NCBI GenBank assembly: GCA_036674765.1
Contig: JARVKI010000025.1
Span: 404,165-468,164, forward strand
From: Seiridium cupressi
Taxonomy: Eukaryota; Ascomycota; Sordariomycetes; Amphisphaeriales; Sporocadaceae
DNA length: 64,000 bases
Direction of reading: 5' to 3'
Part shown: positions 46,529 to 56,707 of the stretch, in pieces
Layout: every line of letters starts with the position of its first letter
Numbering within the stretch: the first letter of the stretch is position 1
Program-made: the position numbers and the translations under genes
The notes under the pieces: generated by a model
The model's input: the letters and a program-made list of their open reading frames with translations, nothing else
Told to the model about the DNA's origin: nothing
Database searches by the model: none

Positions 46529-48359
46529 GATGGTTGCGCGGTTGGCTCTACTTTGACGACATAATCACAACACACACTGTAGCTCTAATGAAGACGTCCG
46601 ACTGGACAAGGAATGCGGAAATACCCATGGAATTTAAAATACTTAATTAATACAATATTCACAACCATTATTGCAGCAAGTTAGGATTCTCTCAGTAACC
46701 CCTGCCACTCAGATCGTGTCGAGCCCGTCACATAAGTCATAACAAGTCATAGTATGATTTCCTTGTCTTTGCGCGGATGTCGTCTGTTATGTAAAACGCA
46801 CCACGAACGAGTCATACGATGTTTGCGATAACGGTGCGATGATATTGCACTGACTCGCGTCAAGATGTTTAGTTCCCGCCGGTCAAGGGCCAACTCCGAC
46901 TTACCGAACTGGCAGGTTGAGAGCCGGTAGTGTAGAGGCTCGTTCGCGGCACTTGTTAGTGCAGTGATTGGTTGAGACGCGGTCTTTCCGAGGCGGCCGC
47001 CACCGTCCGGAGTTCGCAAACGTCGTCGTGTTCGTCTTGCCATTAGATTAGTCTTGTTGATAGGAGAAGTACAACAAAACAGCCAAAATGAGGGCCCAGA
47101 AAGGAGACGTTATTTCGCATTTGTTCCATTGACGTAGCAGTGGGGAATCTTCCGATCTCTGTGCGCTTCAGAGCCCTGTGAACCCGCCCCCCCCCCCCCC
47201 CTTTCACGCTTGTTACCCACTGTGGAAGCTGCACGGCCGGGGTCTGCAAGGCATCACTCCACAGTTCCCAGCAGCAAACTTTGCCCTCGGAATATTACAG
47301 TCGATCATTGGGCCCTCCACGGGGAAACATTCCCAAAGCGACCACTCACACCCCTCTAAACACCGGGGGCCATCGTACGACTTTGGAGAATCGGCAAGCC
47401 GCATCATGTCAAACATTCGGCAACCCGATCAAGTCGACAGCCCTCTTCGGACCGTGAGTGCTGTACACAAAACGTAGAGGCCCCGTCAAACCCTGCCAGG
47501 TCGTGGTGGGGCCGACAGAGCTGAAAAGTCGCGAAATTGCGACACTAAACAGACATGGCTTAGCTGCCAAGGGCGCTGATCACGTCGCCTTAGTTATACG
47601 TACTAAGCATCCCAGGTCCCCATCCATATTCTTTTCGATCACCTGAATTTTTGCCAATTTCGACCCTGTCACGATCCGTCTACACAAGGGATCGTTGCCT
47701 CTCTCTGTTGCCTGCCACAGCCAGTGCTGCTGACTTGCATCTTGGTGGCAGTGAGCCAAACACAAGGCCCACTGGGTCGCGAGATGCTTCACACTATTTG
47801 AGCACGGCCTCCGACGTTCGTCACTCAATGCTAGGGAATCCTGGTGCTAAACCTGACAATTGCTGGCTAGAAATTCGCCCAAAAGGCCAATTGACGCAGC
47901 GCGACGGCCATCAGGACAGCTATACCCCGGAGGCATTGGCTGTGATGGATGTGGGCTTCCCTTTTTCTGGGCGCCACGAATTGCATTCCCAATGGACTTA
48001 GCGCTTCAGTGGATCGTCTCTGGATAGCAACATGAGTTTCCAAGCAGGATATATACCTAACCAGCGCACCCCAACGCTGACTACTTGAGGCATAATGCCC
48101 GACACGGTCGTCCCTGTCCCACCAACTCTGACTGTCTACATACATACATGTAGTTAGCGCCTAAGATTTGCGATGCAGCAAGCGCTGGTGGGATCCCATT
48201 GCAGAGCGTGCAATTCCGAACCTGCACATGCAGTCAGATCTCTAGTCAGTGTAGGCGATAAACAATGCATGTACTGATAAGATATACGATGACTTGCGAC
48301 TGGTGACAAGGAGGGACCTCGGGATTCACAGTGGTATAGATACGGACTTTACTTGCTAC
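46529..48359. other. Intergenic with C15 run
   Basis: A run of 15 C lies at 47187-47201. A basic 98-codon minus frame (46747-47043; MARRTRRRLRTPDGGGRLGK) contains a possible GTAAGT donor but no recognisable family. No other candidate. Confidence 0.4.
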
Positions 48360-50026
48360 ACGTGTTTTGCCATGGTCCTCTGTCAACTCTACTGCTTTTG
48401 AACGTACTCACAAGCAAATCACTCGCCTCTGCCACCAATTCCCGGTGACCCCAAATGCTCTAGCCGATGATTTCATTGTCTGTGGACACTTCAGGGATTT
48501 GCACTGGCACGAGATGTACGCTTCATATACGGTGACAACTTCGTCGACCCAGTTGTGCTCGGAGAGGCCGCTTTGCACCTCTACAGTCGTTCGGTGTCCA
48601 TGCAACTATATTACGGCAATAATGACACTGCCGGGGCTGCAGTCGTGCAACAGACCCTACTGAGAGAGTCTCTGCAAGACGTGGAACATGTCATCCGCTA
48701 CCTTTTCCAGTTCATCGCTGAAAATGATGAGCTTAGATACACAGCATTGCTCGTGTGGGCATATTGGCGGAGTGCTGCTACCTTTGCTACCGATCCCCGG
48801 GATTATGTCTATGGAATTGTCGGTATTGCTAATGCCATGATGGATCGGCTGCGGTCTGCAAGAAACTGTGATGCGCAAAGCTGTGCATCATACTCGCCAC
48901 TCCAACCATATTACTCCTTCACGACAGCCGAGGTTCTCCGTGTGTTTATCACTCGGCTCCTGCAAGGCAGCGTTGGTATACGAGCGATATCACTTATACA
49001 AGGTGGCAATGATGGCAAGTACAGACACGACCATGCATATCAGCGACGCACATTGCCCACGTGGGTTGATGAAGAACAGAAACTGCCATCCTGGATCCCA
49101 ATTTAGCTTTTCGAGAGAGTTTCCCATTATCGAGTCATGGAGCACTTCAAGTGCAGCACAGCAGTGCACCAAACAATGTGTTTGGTTCGGAAGTTGGGCT
49201 AAATCAGCAGAGATACCACCTTGACGGCAACGATCTTCATATCTTCGGTCACCGCATGGGTGTTGTTAAATGGTCTCATCCCCACTTCCATACACCACGG
49301 AACTAGCACCTTGTATCGAGTTTGGGTGGAATGTCATGCGGGCGCTCAAGTACTTCTCCGAGGGTAATTGCAAGACGGAAAACACTTCGGTCGAAGCTCT
49401 CTTCTCGTCTCTAGGCCTGGGTAACTGAAAGGCAACCACCGGCGGCCCCAATGCACACATGCCAGCTTTTTATGACTTCGAATAGTTTCTCGCGGTCAGC
49501 CTCTCCATCTATGGCTGCTTTCAAATGGGCAGTGATTGCTCTTGGCAAAAATGTTAGCATCGATCAAATGATTACGAAAGATGAAATTCTGCAATTAGCT
49601 CTTACTCTTCCCGATCTTCAAACCTCGAGCATCCTTGAAAATACATTTGGGGGCTGGAGGGCTTTAAAGTGAGTGTTTCACTGGCCAGAGTCTCTGCCAT
49701 GCATCTCCGACTTAATTGAACGCTTGGCGAGCGTCTGCGGCTTTTTTGTAGCCTACCTCAAATACGTCCGGGGTAGACGAGTGATCACACTGTCTATGGA
49801 TTCCAATCACATCGGATTCACGTGTGGTGGCAGTCCCAATCACGATCCGGACCAAGCAGGGGCAGGTCTTCTCGGTCTTGGTCCACATACACCCCGAGAG
49901 GGTGACGAAGTCTCGGTTCTGCAGGGATCACAGATGCCTTATGTTCTCAGACCGCTCTATGAGAGTGATGGTGATCAAGCAAGCGGGAAGAATCACACAA
50001 TGGAGAAATCGTTCAACAAAAAATAA
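48360..50026 (+). pseudogene. HET protein remnant (middle and C-terminal part)
   Basis: Resembles the portion of a heterokaryon-incompatibility (HET) protein that follows the HET domain. Pieces: DDFIVCGHFRDLHWHEM; after a frameshift near 48535, FVDPVVLGEAALHLYSR and VEHVIRYLFQFIAENDELRY, then ATFATDPRDYVYGIVGIANA (the DPRDxVYxxxG hallmark), FTTAEVLRVFITRLLQG and KLPSWIP. After another frameshift near 49105 comes FRESFPLSSHGALQVQHSSA to DLHIFGHRMG. Further on, at 49673-50026, GLGPHTPREGDEVSVLQGSQ then MPYVLRPLYES matches the C-terminal GLGPxxxxxGDxVxVLxGxxxPYVLRP block. At least two frameshifts make it a pseudogene as read. The HET domain itself is absent upstream; a HET-domain piece lies on the opposite strand at 50.4-50.9 kb. 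Confidence 0.75.
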
Positions 50027-50440
50027 TCATCACCAGTAACTGGTCGGTCGCAAAAGATCCCTGACAACGTTCCAGTCTATAAGCTTTAAGGCGAAGCTTG
50101 GGTGGATGGGATACTGGACGGTCAGCTGTTCCAGTGCGGAGATAACGATTTATACTTGGAGGAATTAATTCTACGATGGAATAGATGTTAGCGTGGGGTT
50201 GGAGGCCAGCACCCCGTATGATGGGTCCAGCAGCTGCTGCTATGATGGTCAGAGAGCCTGCGTGTGGATGATCATGGATGGAAGATTGCCATGAGGCTTT
50301 CATCTTGTCCGTTGAATTTTTAGTTCCCCAGGGAGGCTTACTTCCGAGGCGATGCTCATTAATTCGTCTAACTCTAATGGATTTAGTCTAGGTGGAAGTT
50401 TCTTCGACTCTAAGACCCCTTTTTTGGTGGTCGTTGTTCA

Positions 50441-50857
50441 CTAATACGGGTTATCAAAAGATACTCTAGCTACCTCTTCATAAACTTGTGAGACCGTCAT
50501 ACTATAGTCCGTCTTGAAGCTCTCTAGATGACCCAGGTAGTCGACTTGTTCACTTCTCTCTGAGATATCTTGCTGATTGATGCAGATGTAATCGATCCAT
50601 AGTGTTCTGGGTCTGTCTGGGTAACGCAAATGACGAAGCGCAGTTGCGAGTGATTTTGTGACGAGGACCACATGGCCATCAACCAATATATTACTTGCGT
50701 CTGTGATATCGCCCCAGACATAAGAAAGGGCTTCGTACGGTTTGTCTTTTGATAACCATCCCCATGAACTATGCTCAATTCGACCCGATACTGCGTCTCC
50801 ATTCGACCCAGGGAACAAAACGAATGTTCGGATCTCGCCCTTTTCTAACGGCGAGTA
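50441..50857 (-). pseudogene. HET-domain fragment (N-terminal part)
   Basis: The minus strand encodes YSPLEKGEIRTFVLFPGSNG, then KPYEALSYVWGD, then ALRHLRYPDRPRTLWIDYIC followed by INQQDISERSEQV. These are the first three blocks of the HET domain (YxALSYxWG; LxxLR; R-LWIDaiCINQ), used in vegetative-incompatibility or NLR-like recognition. The frame begins after a possible acceptor (attcag at 50858-50863), so an upstream exon with the start is missing. It ends soon after VSQVYEEVARV, where a normal HET protein would continue with its VWLG block. It is therefore truncated on its 3' side. It faces the other HET remnant tail to tail. Confidence 0.82.
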
Positions 50858-52971
50858 CTGAATTCGAGCTCCATCCTAGGCTGGAACTTAGTTTATCCGA
50901 TAGTATAAGCGTGAGTGTCAGTAAAACTAGGGGCCCTTCACCTTTGCCAAGGGTGCATCATGAGTTTGATCATCTTGCGCGGTAATCTGAAGCCAACACC
51001 CGAATGAGAGAGAATATGATCCCAAGAATGGAGAAAAGAGCCCCCATGCAAATGACCTGAAGTCTATGTTCCATGCTTTGTCGAAGACACTCCGAAGGGA
51101 TAACGACATGTGAACCGCCGTAAGTGAATGAACTACAGTAACGGGTGAATACTAATTACTGGTCTACGACGACTTGAAGACGAGCTGTCAAAGAGATAAC
51201 AAATATTTTTGGTTGTGATCTTTTGAAGACTTTTTACATTAGTGCTATGGCAAAGAAATGCTGGTAAAAAAGGTGTGAGGCTGTGCCTGGCTGACGACCT
51301 TCTACTTGGTTCTGTTCCCCACTCAAAGTCATGTGACTTTACTTTTCGCAACACCAAGACAACCTCGACTAACTAGGACGTCAGCTGCTTGTATGGCTTT
51401 TAGACTGCTCGAGTGGGAGTGTTGCGTACTGACACGAGTCTGCTGCTCGGTGAGCGCGCCAGCGCAAATAGGTAGACTGCACATTTCTTCAAAAGCGGTA
51501 AGGGAAGTGTCTCTTGCCAACCGGTTGAGGCGGAGTATCACGTTCATATCAGTACAGCTGAGTGCATAGACCGCTTTGCACATGACGGCAATATATTTAC
51601 CTAGATCATAAGTTTTGGATAGCCGAGGACTCTTCTGACCCGACAATTGTGGAAATCATGGACCCATATACGCTTGCATCTACTCCTACTATATCGACAT
51701 TTGAAATACTCGTTAGCCCCATCGTCAATCATGAAATAAATATGCTTGTGCCACCATTTAACACCTTTAGATATGATATGTACACGAGGACGCCATAGTC
51801 GATTCTGGTTGGATATCAGTATTCCATTGCCATACGCAGATCGTTGATCATTGATCGGCCGTCATTGTGGGTAAGATAAACTATTGTTGTCTTCTTGAAC
51901 AGGAGAAGCTTGTACCAGTGATGCTGGCTTATTGTTTATTACTGTTCATTATGGTAGTGCGATAATGTACGCATTAAAACATCAAGGGCGGGAATTCGCA
52001 GGTCTCAGTGGTTATGAACCAGTAATAATTCCATGCTCTGTACCAAACGCTACTAAATTCATTATAACCCGAAGCATATGATGGGTGTGACCAAAGAAGG
52101 GCCAGCCCTTCGCAAAGGATGAGATGAAGAAGAGATCCGCTATGGATTAAATGGGTGAAGCATAGCTGAGTTTACATATGCAGTGCGCGCAAACGTACCT
52201 TACTTTTTTAGCGCGACGGTTTACAGATTCTTCGCTAAAACTCATATGCTTAGTTAGCCATTTAAATTCTGTTTTACTTGCTGCTTTCCTATTGGCCTCG
52301 TGCATCGGTTGCGAACATGGAATACGTGCTTTTAAATCCGTATCTCCCACAAAGTTTTTGTTTCCCGGGTAGTCCCTTAATATCCTAAAACCGCAGGTTT
52401 GGATGGTGAAGTCGACAGATCACCGAACAGCCCGGCAAGCTGACTGACCTCCACTATTGGGCCGTTCGCATTCGCGTCAAGAGGCATCGCAGTGTCGCTG
52501 GCATGTGACAAGCGAGATGGGCGATGAGACTCAGGGACAATGATCCGTGGCCGAGCTGTAGGATCAACTAGCGCTGTTTTCGGATCTCAGGGAGCGTGTA
52601 GCTTTGGAAAGTCAAGGCGTCATACAATCACTGCAGCCACTCAACGACGTCACAGACTGCTGGCGCAGCCTAATTGGGTGGGCACCTGCCTAAGGACTGT
52701 TGCCAGGCCACTGGCCAATCGCTACCTCAGTCAACCCAGAATATTTATTGCTGACACTGGCGAGAGAGCGCGTGGGCAATTGAGGCTGACTTTTGCTGGG
52801 ATAAGCGGCTGTGATGCTAGCGCTCTCGGCGACACCCGCTACTAGACCACTGCTACTCGCACTCGGATCACTGTGTACACCTTGGTCGCAAAGCCACAGC
52901 CATAAGAACGGGTCACATCCTTCATAATACACTCAAACACGGCTGGTTCGGTCATTCATGGTTCCAATGAT
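50858..52971. other. Intergenic
   Basis: No supported gene. Short frames only, without recognisable features. Confidence 0.5.
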
Positions 52972-53958
52972 ATGCAAACAATTTCATCACCAAATATGTC
53001 AATACACACTGTGACGCTTGGGGGTCATAAGGGGCTCCTGGAGCTGCTTTGCAGTCTTCCCATAGACGGATCAAATGACAAAACCCCTTTGCTTTTTACC
53101 CACGGATCATTCTGTTCGGCCCACTGTTACATGAACTTCCTTCCATACCTGGCCCAACATGGATATCCAGCATACGCGCTCTCTGTACGCGGACATGGCG
53201 CCTCATGGGCGCAGAGCAAGCTGGTCAAGATGCTCTTCACGAGCATGGACAGCTGGGCAGAGGATGTTCAGGCTGCACTTGCACATATTGGCGATGCTCA
53301 CCCGGGCGCACCACCTCCCGTATTAGGTGGCCATTCACTAGGCGGGGGCGTGGTGCAGTACATGCTATCGCATGGGCTTGTAGGTGGGGCTAGTACCTCG
53401 AATAGGATCTCTGGATTGATCCTCCTCGGCGCCGCTCCATTATTTGGCGGCGGCAAGGAGATGATGGCAAACTGGGGAAAGGCCATACCATCAGATGGCT
53501 ATCCTGTTTTCTTCAGTGAGCGCAGTCTACTTCATACTCCAGCACATGTCAGGGCATCGTTCTTTAGCGACGAAACAGACGAAGAGACCGTCCTTAAGTG
53601 GATGGAACAATGCAAGACAATGGAAGAGAGTGGCCGCGTCGGCCTTTCAATATTCAAGTCTCTTGGGGAGGCTGACAAGGTGCTGAATGCGTTGGACGGT
53701 CTCGGCACTCCCGACAGGTCGCGACGGGTATTCTGCATCGCAGGCTCGGAGGACAAACTTGTCACACCGTCTCTAGTGCTCAGCAACGCGAGCGGTTTCG
53801 AGGATGCCGCAGACGACATCGGAATGGACAGGGAAGCTTGCATGACGACAATAATTGGCGGCTCCGGTCATCACCTGATGATGGATGCTCATTGGGAGAT
53901 TTGTGCTCAAGCAGTATTGAGTTGGCTGGGGGGTGAGGCGGTGTCGCAAACATCTTGA
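52972..53958 (+). CDS. Alpha/beta hydrolase (serine hydrolase)
   Basis: Single-exon 328-residue alpha/beta-hydrolase fold protein of the AB_hydrolase_6 type. The oxyanion-hole region is PLLFTHGSF (His44-Gly45) and the nucleophile elbow is GGHSLGGG with Ser122. Probable acid Asp261 is in AGSEDKLVTP and the base His is in GSGHHLMMD (His300/301). YPAYALSVRGHGAS is the usual strand-4 turn. No signal peptide is visible, so it is probably intracellular. The reaction (esterase, lactonase or C-C hydrolase) cannot be told. Met1 is used, but Met9 (52996) is an equally reasonable start. Intact; it converges with the GNAT gene, the stops being about 90 nt apart. Confidence 0.92.
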   Translation: MQTISSPNMSIHTVTLGGHKGLLELLCSLPIDGSNDKTPLLFTHGSFCSAHCYMNFLPYLAQHGYPAYALSVRGHGASWAQSKLVKMLFTSMDSWAEDVQAALAHIGDAHPGAPPPVLGGHSLGGGVVQYMLSHGLVGGASTSNRISGLILLGAAPLFGGGKEMMANWGKAIPSDGYPVFFSERSLLHTPAHVRASFFSDETDEETVLKWMEQCKTMEESGRVGLSIFKSLGEADKVLNALDGLGTPDRSRRVFCIAGSEDKLVTPSLVLSNASGFEDAADDIGMDREACMTTIIGGSGHHLMMDAHWEICAQAVLSWLGGEAVSQTS

Positions 53959-54050
53959 ATGGTTTATTGATAACCTACTCAAGAACCTTTCATGGGTCCA
54001 TCAATTCCCTACCATCAGCGCGCCGCGAACACAGGAAAGCTTATGCTGAC

Positions 54051-54970
54051 TCATACGAGGTCTTTCCTGAAGTACACCAACGTCGCGTGCCATACCCTCC
54101 CCGTCGAGTCAGTATGGGAGACGGCATCTTTGACAACATCATACACGACGTACCCACGTCGCTGATACCAGTCGACGTTGCTCACCTATACTTGTTCAAC
54201 GTCACGTCAGAAGCTAGAAGGACTTGGCGCGACCTACCTTGGGCGCAGGGCGCTTGAGGACTATCATCCTAGGGCTGTCAACAGCACTATCCTCCTTCGA
54301 GTCCGTGCAGAGAGTGAGGGCCTTGACACCATATTCCTGCACCGAGATCCTGCCGCCGCTTTAGCTCGTTATGCTGCCTACGATGACAAAGCGACTCACT
54401 TTCCGACCGCAGTCATCGCGGCACCCCCGATGCCAGTGCCTTGCAGGGCTCTCGAAACGTACAAGGCCGCGATTGCCCACACGCCGCCATGGAAGGATAT
54501 GTTCAATAGATTAACTGCGTGATTCGCAACGCATCCATCAAGACAGATGTGGCCAACTGGAATGAAGCTCTCCGAGTTCGGAGTACGTGGCGGCCCAAGA
54601 CGAACGTGCAGGTATCCTGCAGTGGCTCCGCCTCACCTGGAAACTGGCTCAGATGTCTCTGGACGATCTCATTTACACCTTGCGGACCACTGGGAAGGGC
54701 CTGATGAACGTCAACCTCGTACACGTGCGAATGCCAATGTTATGAGGTCATATGAGATTGATCACTTACAACCCAGTACATGATCAATTCGCCAGCTTCT
54801 TGGAACTTTTGCCAATCTGCTATCTTGTTAACCTTCCACCCACAAGCCACTCGTTGTTGCCTCATTCGCTCAACATGAGCTGAGGAATCCGGATCCCATG
54901 GTAAGAGCACTACAGAAGGCCTAAACACTGTGGGTTTGGGAGAGGGATTTGACATGATGGTTCCAGACAC
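54051..54970 (-). CDS. GNAT-family N-acetyltransferase, one 1-nt frameshift
   Basis: Acetyl-CoA-dependent acyltransferase. Four exons: 54970-54770, 54715-54400, 54349-54238 and 54185-54051. Introns are 54, 50 and 52 nt with GTAAGT/GTGAGT/GTAGGT donors. N-terminus: VVLLPWDPDSSAHVERMRQQ then RVACGWKV. Core: SFIPVGHICLD and VWAIAALYVSRALQGTGIGG then AAM, whose QGTGIGGAAM is the Q/RxxGxG/A acetyl-CoA loop. C-terminal strands: VKALTLCTD, MIVLKRPAPK and VSNVDWYQRRGYVVYD ending HATLVYFRKDLV. Exon 2 is 316 nt, whereas the flanking phases require 317. The frame switches near 54600 between PLQDTCTFV and LGPPRTPNSE, so one base is missing there. All else is complete. The substrate is unknown; similar fungal genes are common. 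Confidence 0.82.
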
Positions 54971-55410
54971 TTTTTTGCATCTGGTAGGCCTTCCTCATGT
55001 GCTAGATACAGCAACGATTGGATGTCTTCGAGGTGATTTGTGTAGACGAATGTCGGGAAATGCCTATACACCGGATAGGATGATCGAGCAGTCTAATGGT
55101 GTATGACTCAATGCCGATTAACGGTCACGTGAGGTCAGTCACGTGATAGGTTTGATTTGGTGTTCCTTATTCTTTAGCAATGGCTGGCAAAATTGCCTGT
55201 ATGTAGTTCAACAAATGCGAGTATAATCCATCTTTTCTATGTGTTAATGATCGTGATAAATTGATTTTGATCCTATTCGACGCCTCGCATAGTTCTCCTA
55301 TTTTGTATTAAGGTGATCCCAGCCTCACTTCAACTCCGACATATAAAATCCAGCTTTTGTCCTATAAATCCTTTCCTAAAACTAAATCATGGGCCATTTA
55401 AGTTTCATTC
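54971..55410. other. Intergenic
   Basis: Upstream of the GNAT gene and downstream of the luciferase-domain gene. No gene seen. Confidence 0.5.
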
Positions 55411-56208
55411 TTAAGTGGCCGACGGGACTTTGACCGAACCGAGCCCAGCACTCGAGAAGCTAGCACCTGCGGCGACGATATCCTTCCAGATGGTAACTTC
55501 CTCCTCGTTCCTCGGCGCATATACTAAGGTGTATCCCCAAGTCAGAAATGTACCGCTCAGCCTGTGGCGCTGTCCCCATCCCTTCTCTATGACGGTCGCC
55601 GAGTCCACCAGACTCAGCACAACATGGGTGCTTCCGTCATGCGGGTGGACGTGGATCAGCTCCCCCCTCGGAAGAAACGGCGGGAGCGCAGATCCTTCCT
55701 TCAACTGCACCGCTGGAAACGGCCCCTCGATCCTCGACAGTTCTCCTTGGAAGAGGGACGAGTTCTCGGCGACCAACTCGTCCAGGTATGCGTTCATGGC
55801 CTTCTTCATCTCATCCGTGCCTTGTTCCGTAAGCTGTCTCTGCGGCGCCACGAAGCCGCACAGTTCTGGCCGGTCGCCGGAGCGAGGCTTCAGTGGTTGC
55901 TGGAGATAGGACTCGGTGGAATTGGGTCCGTTGGTCTTGGCTGCCTTGGCCAGATTGTACGGCCTAGGGGCTGTGGTGTCTTTCCTTGACAAGGGGCTTG
56001 CGAGTAGCTGCACGCAATATCCCCACAAGTTATCAGGCAGTCCATGGGTGCCCATGGATACGTAGAAGCGGTAGTCGTTGTACGCGACGACCAGGAGGGG
56101 CGCCAATGCGGCCCCGGTCGCAATGGCAGCGGCACTGAGGGGTTGATTCCTGACGAAGGACTGAGCCGAGCTCAGGTGATGGCTTATCGCTTCCATTTTA
56201 AACAGCAC
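55411..56208 (-). CDS. Fungal luciferase-domain protein, membrane-anchored
   Basis: Single-exon 265-residue protein. An N-terminal hydrophobic segment (PLSAAAIATGAALAPLLVVA) is likely a membrane anchor. A middle linker with an RPELCGFVAPQRQLTEQGT block precedes the C-terminal 'luciferase' domain (PF17648-like). This shows LPRGELIHVHPHDGSTHVVL, then SATVIEKGWGQRHRLSG and GYTLVYAPRNEEEVTIWKDI then VAAGASF. The GE-xxHVHPxDGSxH motif with four His, followed by KGWGxRHxLSG and YAPR, is the family hallmark. Despite the name no light emission is implied; the activity of fungal members is unknown. Intact. Met at 56196 (MEAISHH) is an alternative start four codons in. The next gene downstream lies about 440 nt away. 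Confidence 0.88.
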   Translation of the reverse strand: MLFKMEAISHHLSSAQSFVRNQPLSAAAIATGAALAPLLVVAYNDYRFYVSMGTHGLPDNLWGYCVQLLASPLSRKDTTAPRPYNLAKAAKTNGPNSTESYLQQPLKPRSGDRPELCGFVAPQRQLTEQGTDEMKKAMNAYLDELVAENSSLFQGELSRIEGPFPAVQLKEGSALPPFLPRGELIHVHPHDGSTHVVLSLVDSATVIEKGWGQRHRLSGTFLTWGYTLVYAPRNEEEVTIWKDIVAAGASFSSAGLGSVKVPSAT

Positions 56209-56707
56209 GTATTACTCCAGGGTAGACTTATTGTTGATATGGTATGTCTTCGAGCTATGTTTGAGTGAGCTTTTCTTGTTCATGGATAAGGAGTTCTTGG
56301 ATAGAATCGGTAGCTCGGCGGTCAAATAGAGGTTTCATCTTACACTGAAGCCTAGTTACGACCGTTCATTTGTAGAGTCGGACAGCCGATCCGGAGCAGT
56401 CCCCACAACGAAATCCGAACTGTGGATTGCGGAGCTCGGAGACGACATCCCGCCTTCGCCGAGATGCCTCGGCCGAGCTCGGAGCAGCCCAAATGTACAC
56501 GAAAAGAGACGATGGTAGTGGTCATATAGTTCGGAACTTCTGAGTCTTTCCACTGAGGGTCAGTTCTGGAATATGTAACTTCTAGAACTTCGTAGGGAGG
56601 AGCGCTGGCAGAGGACCCCCGCACGCCAGACCCATTACCATTACCAAAATTGAAGTAAATACTGGGTATCACTTGACGCACGTCCATCCGACTTCCACGA
56701 TTCCCTA

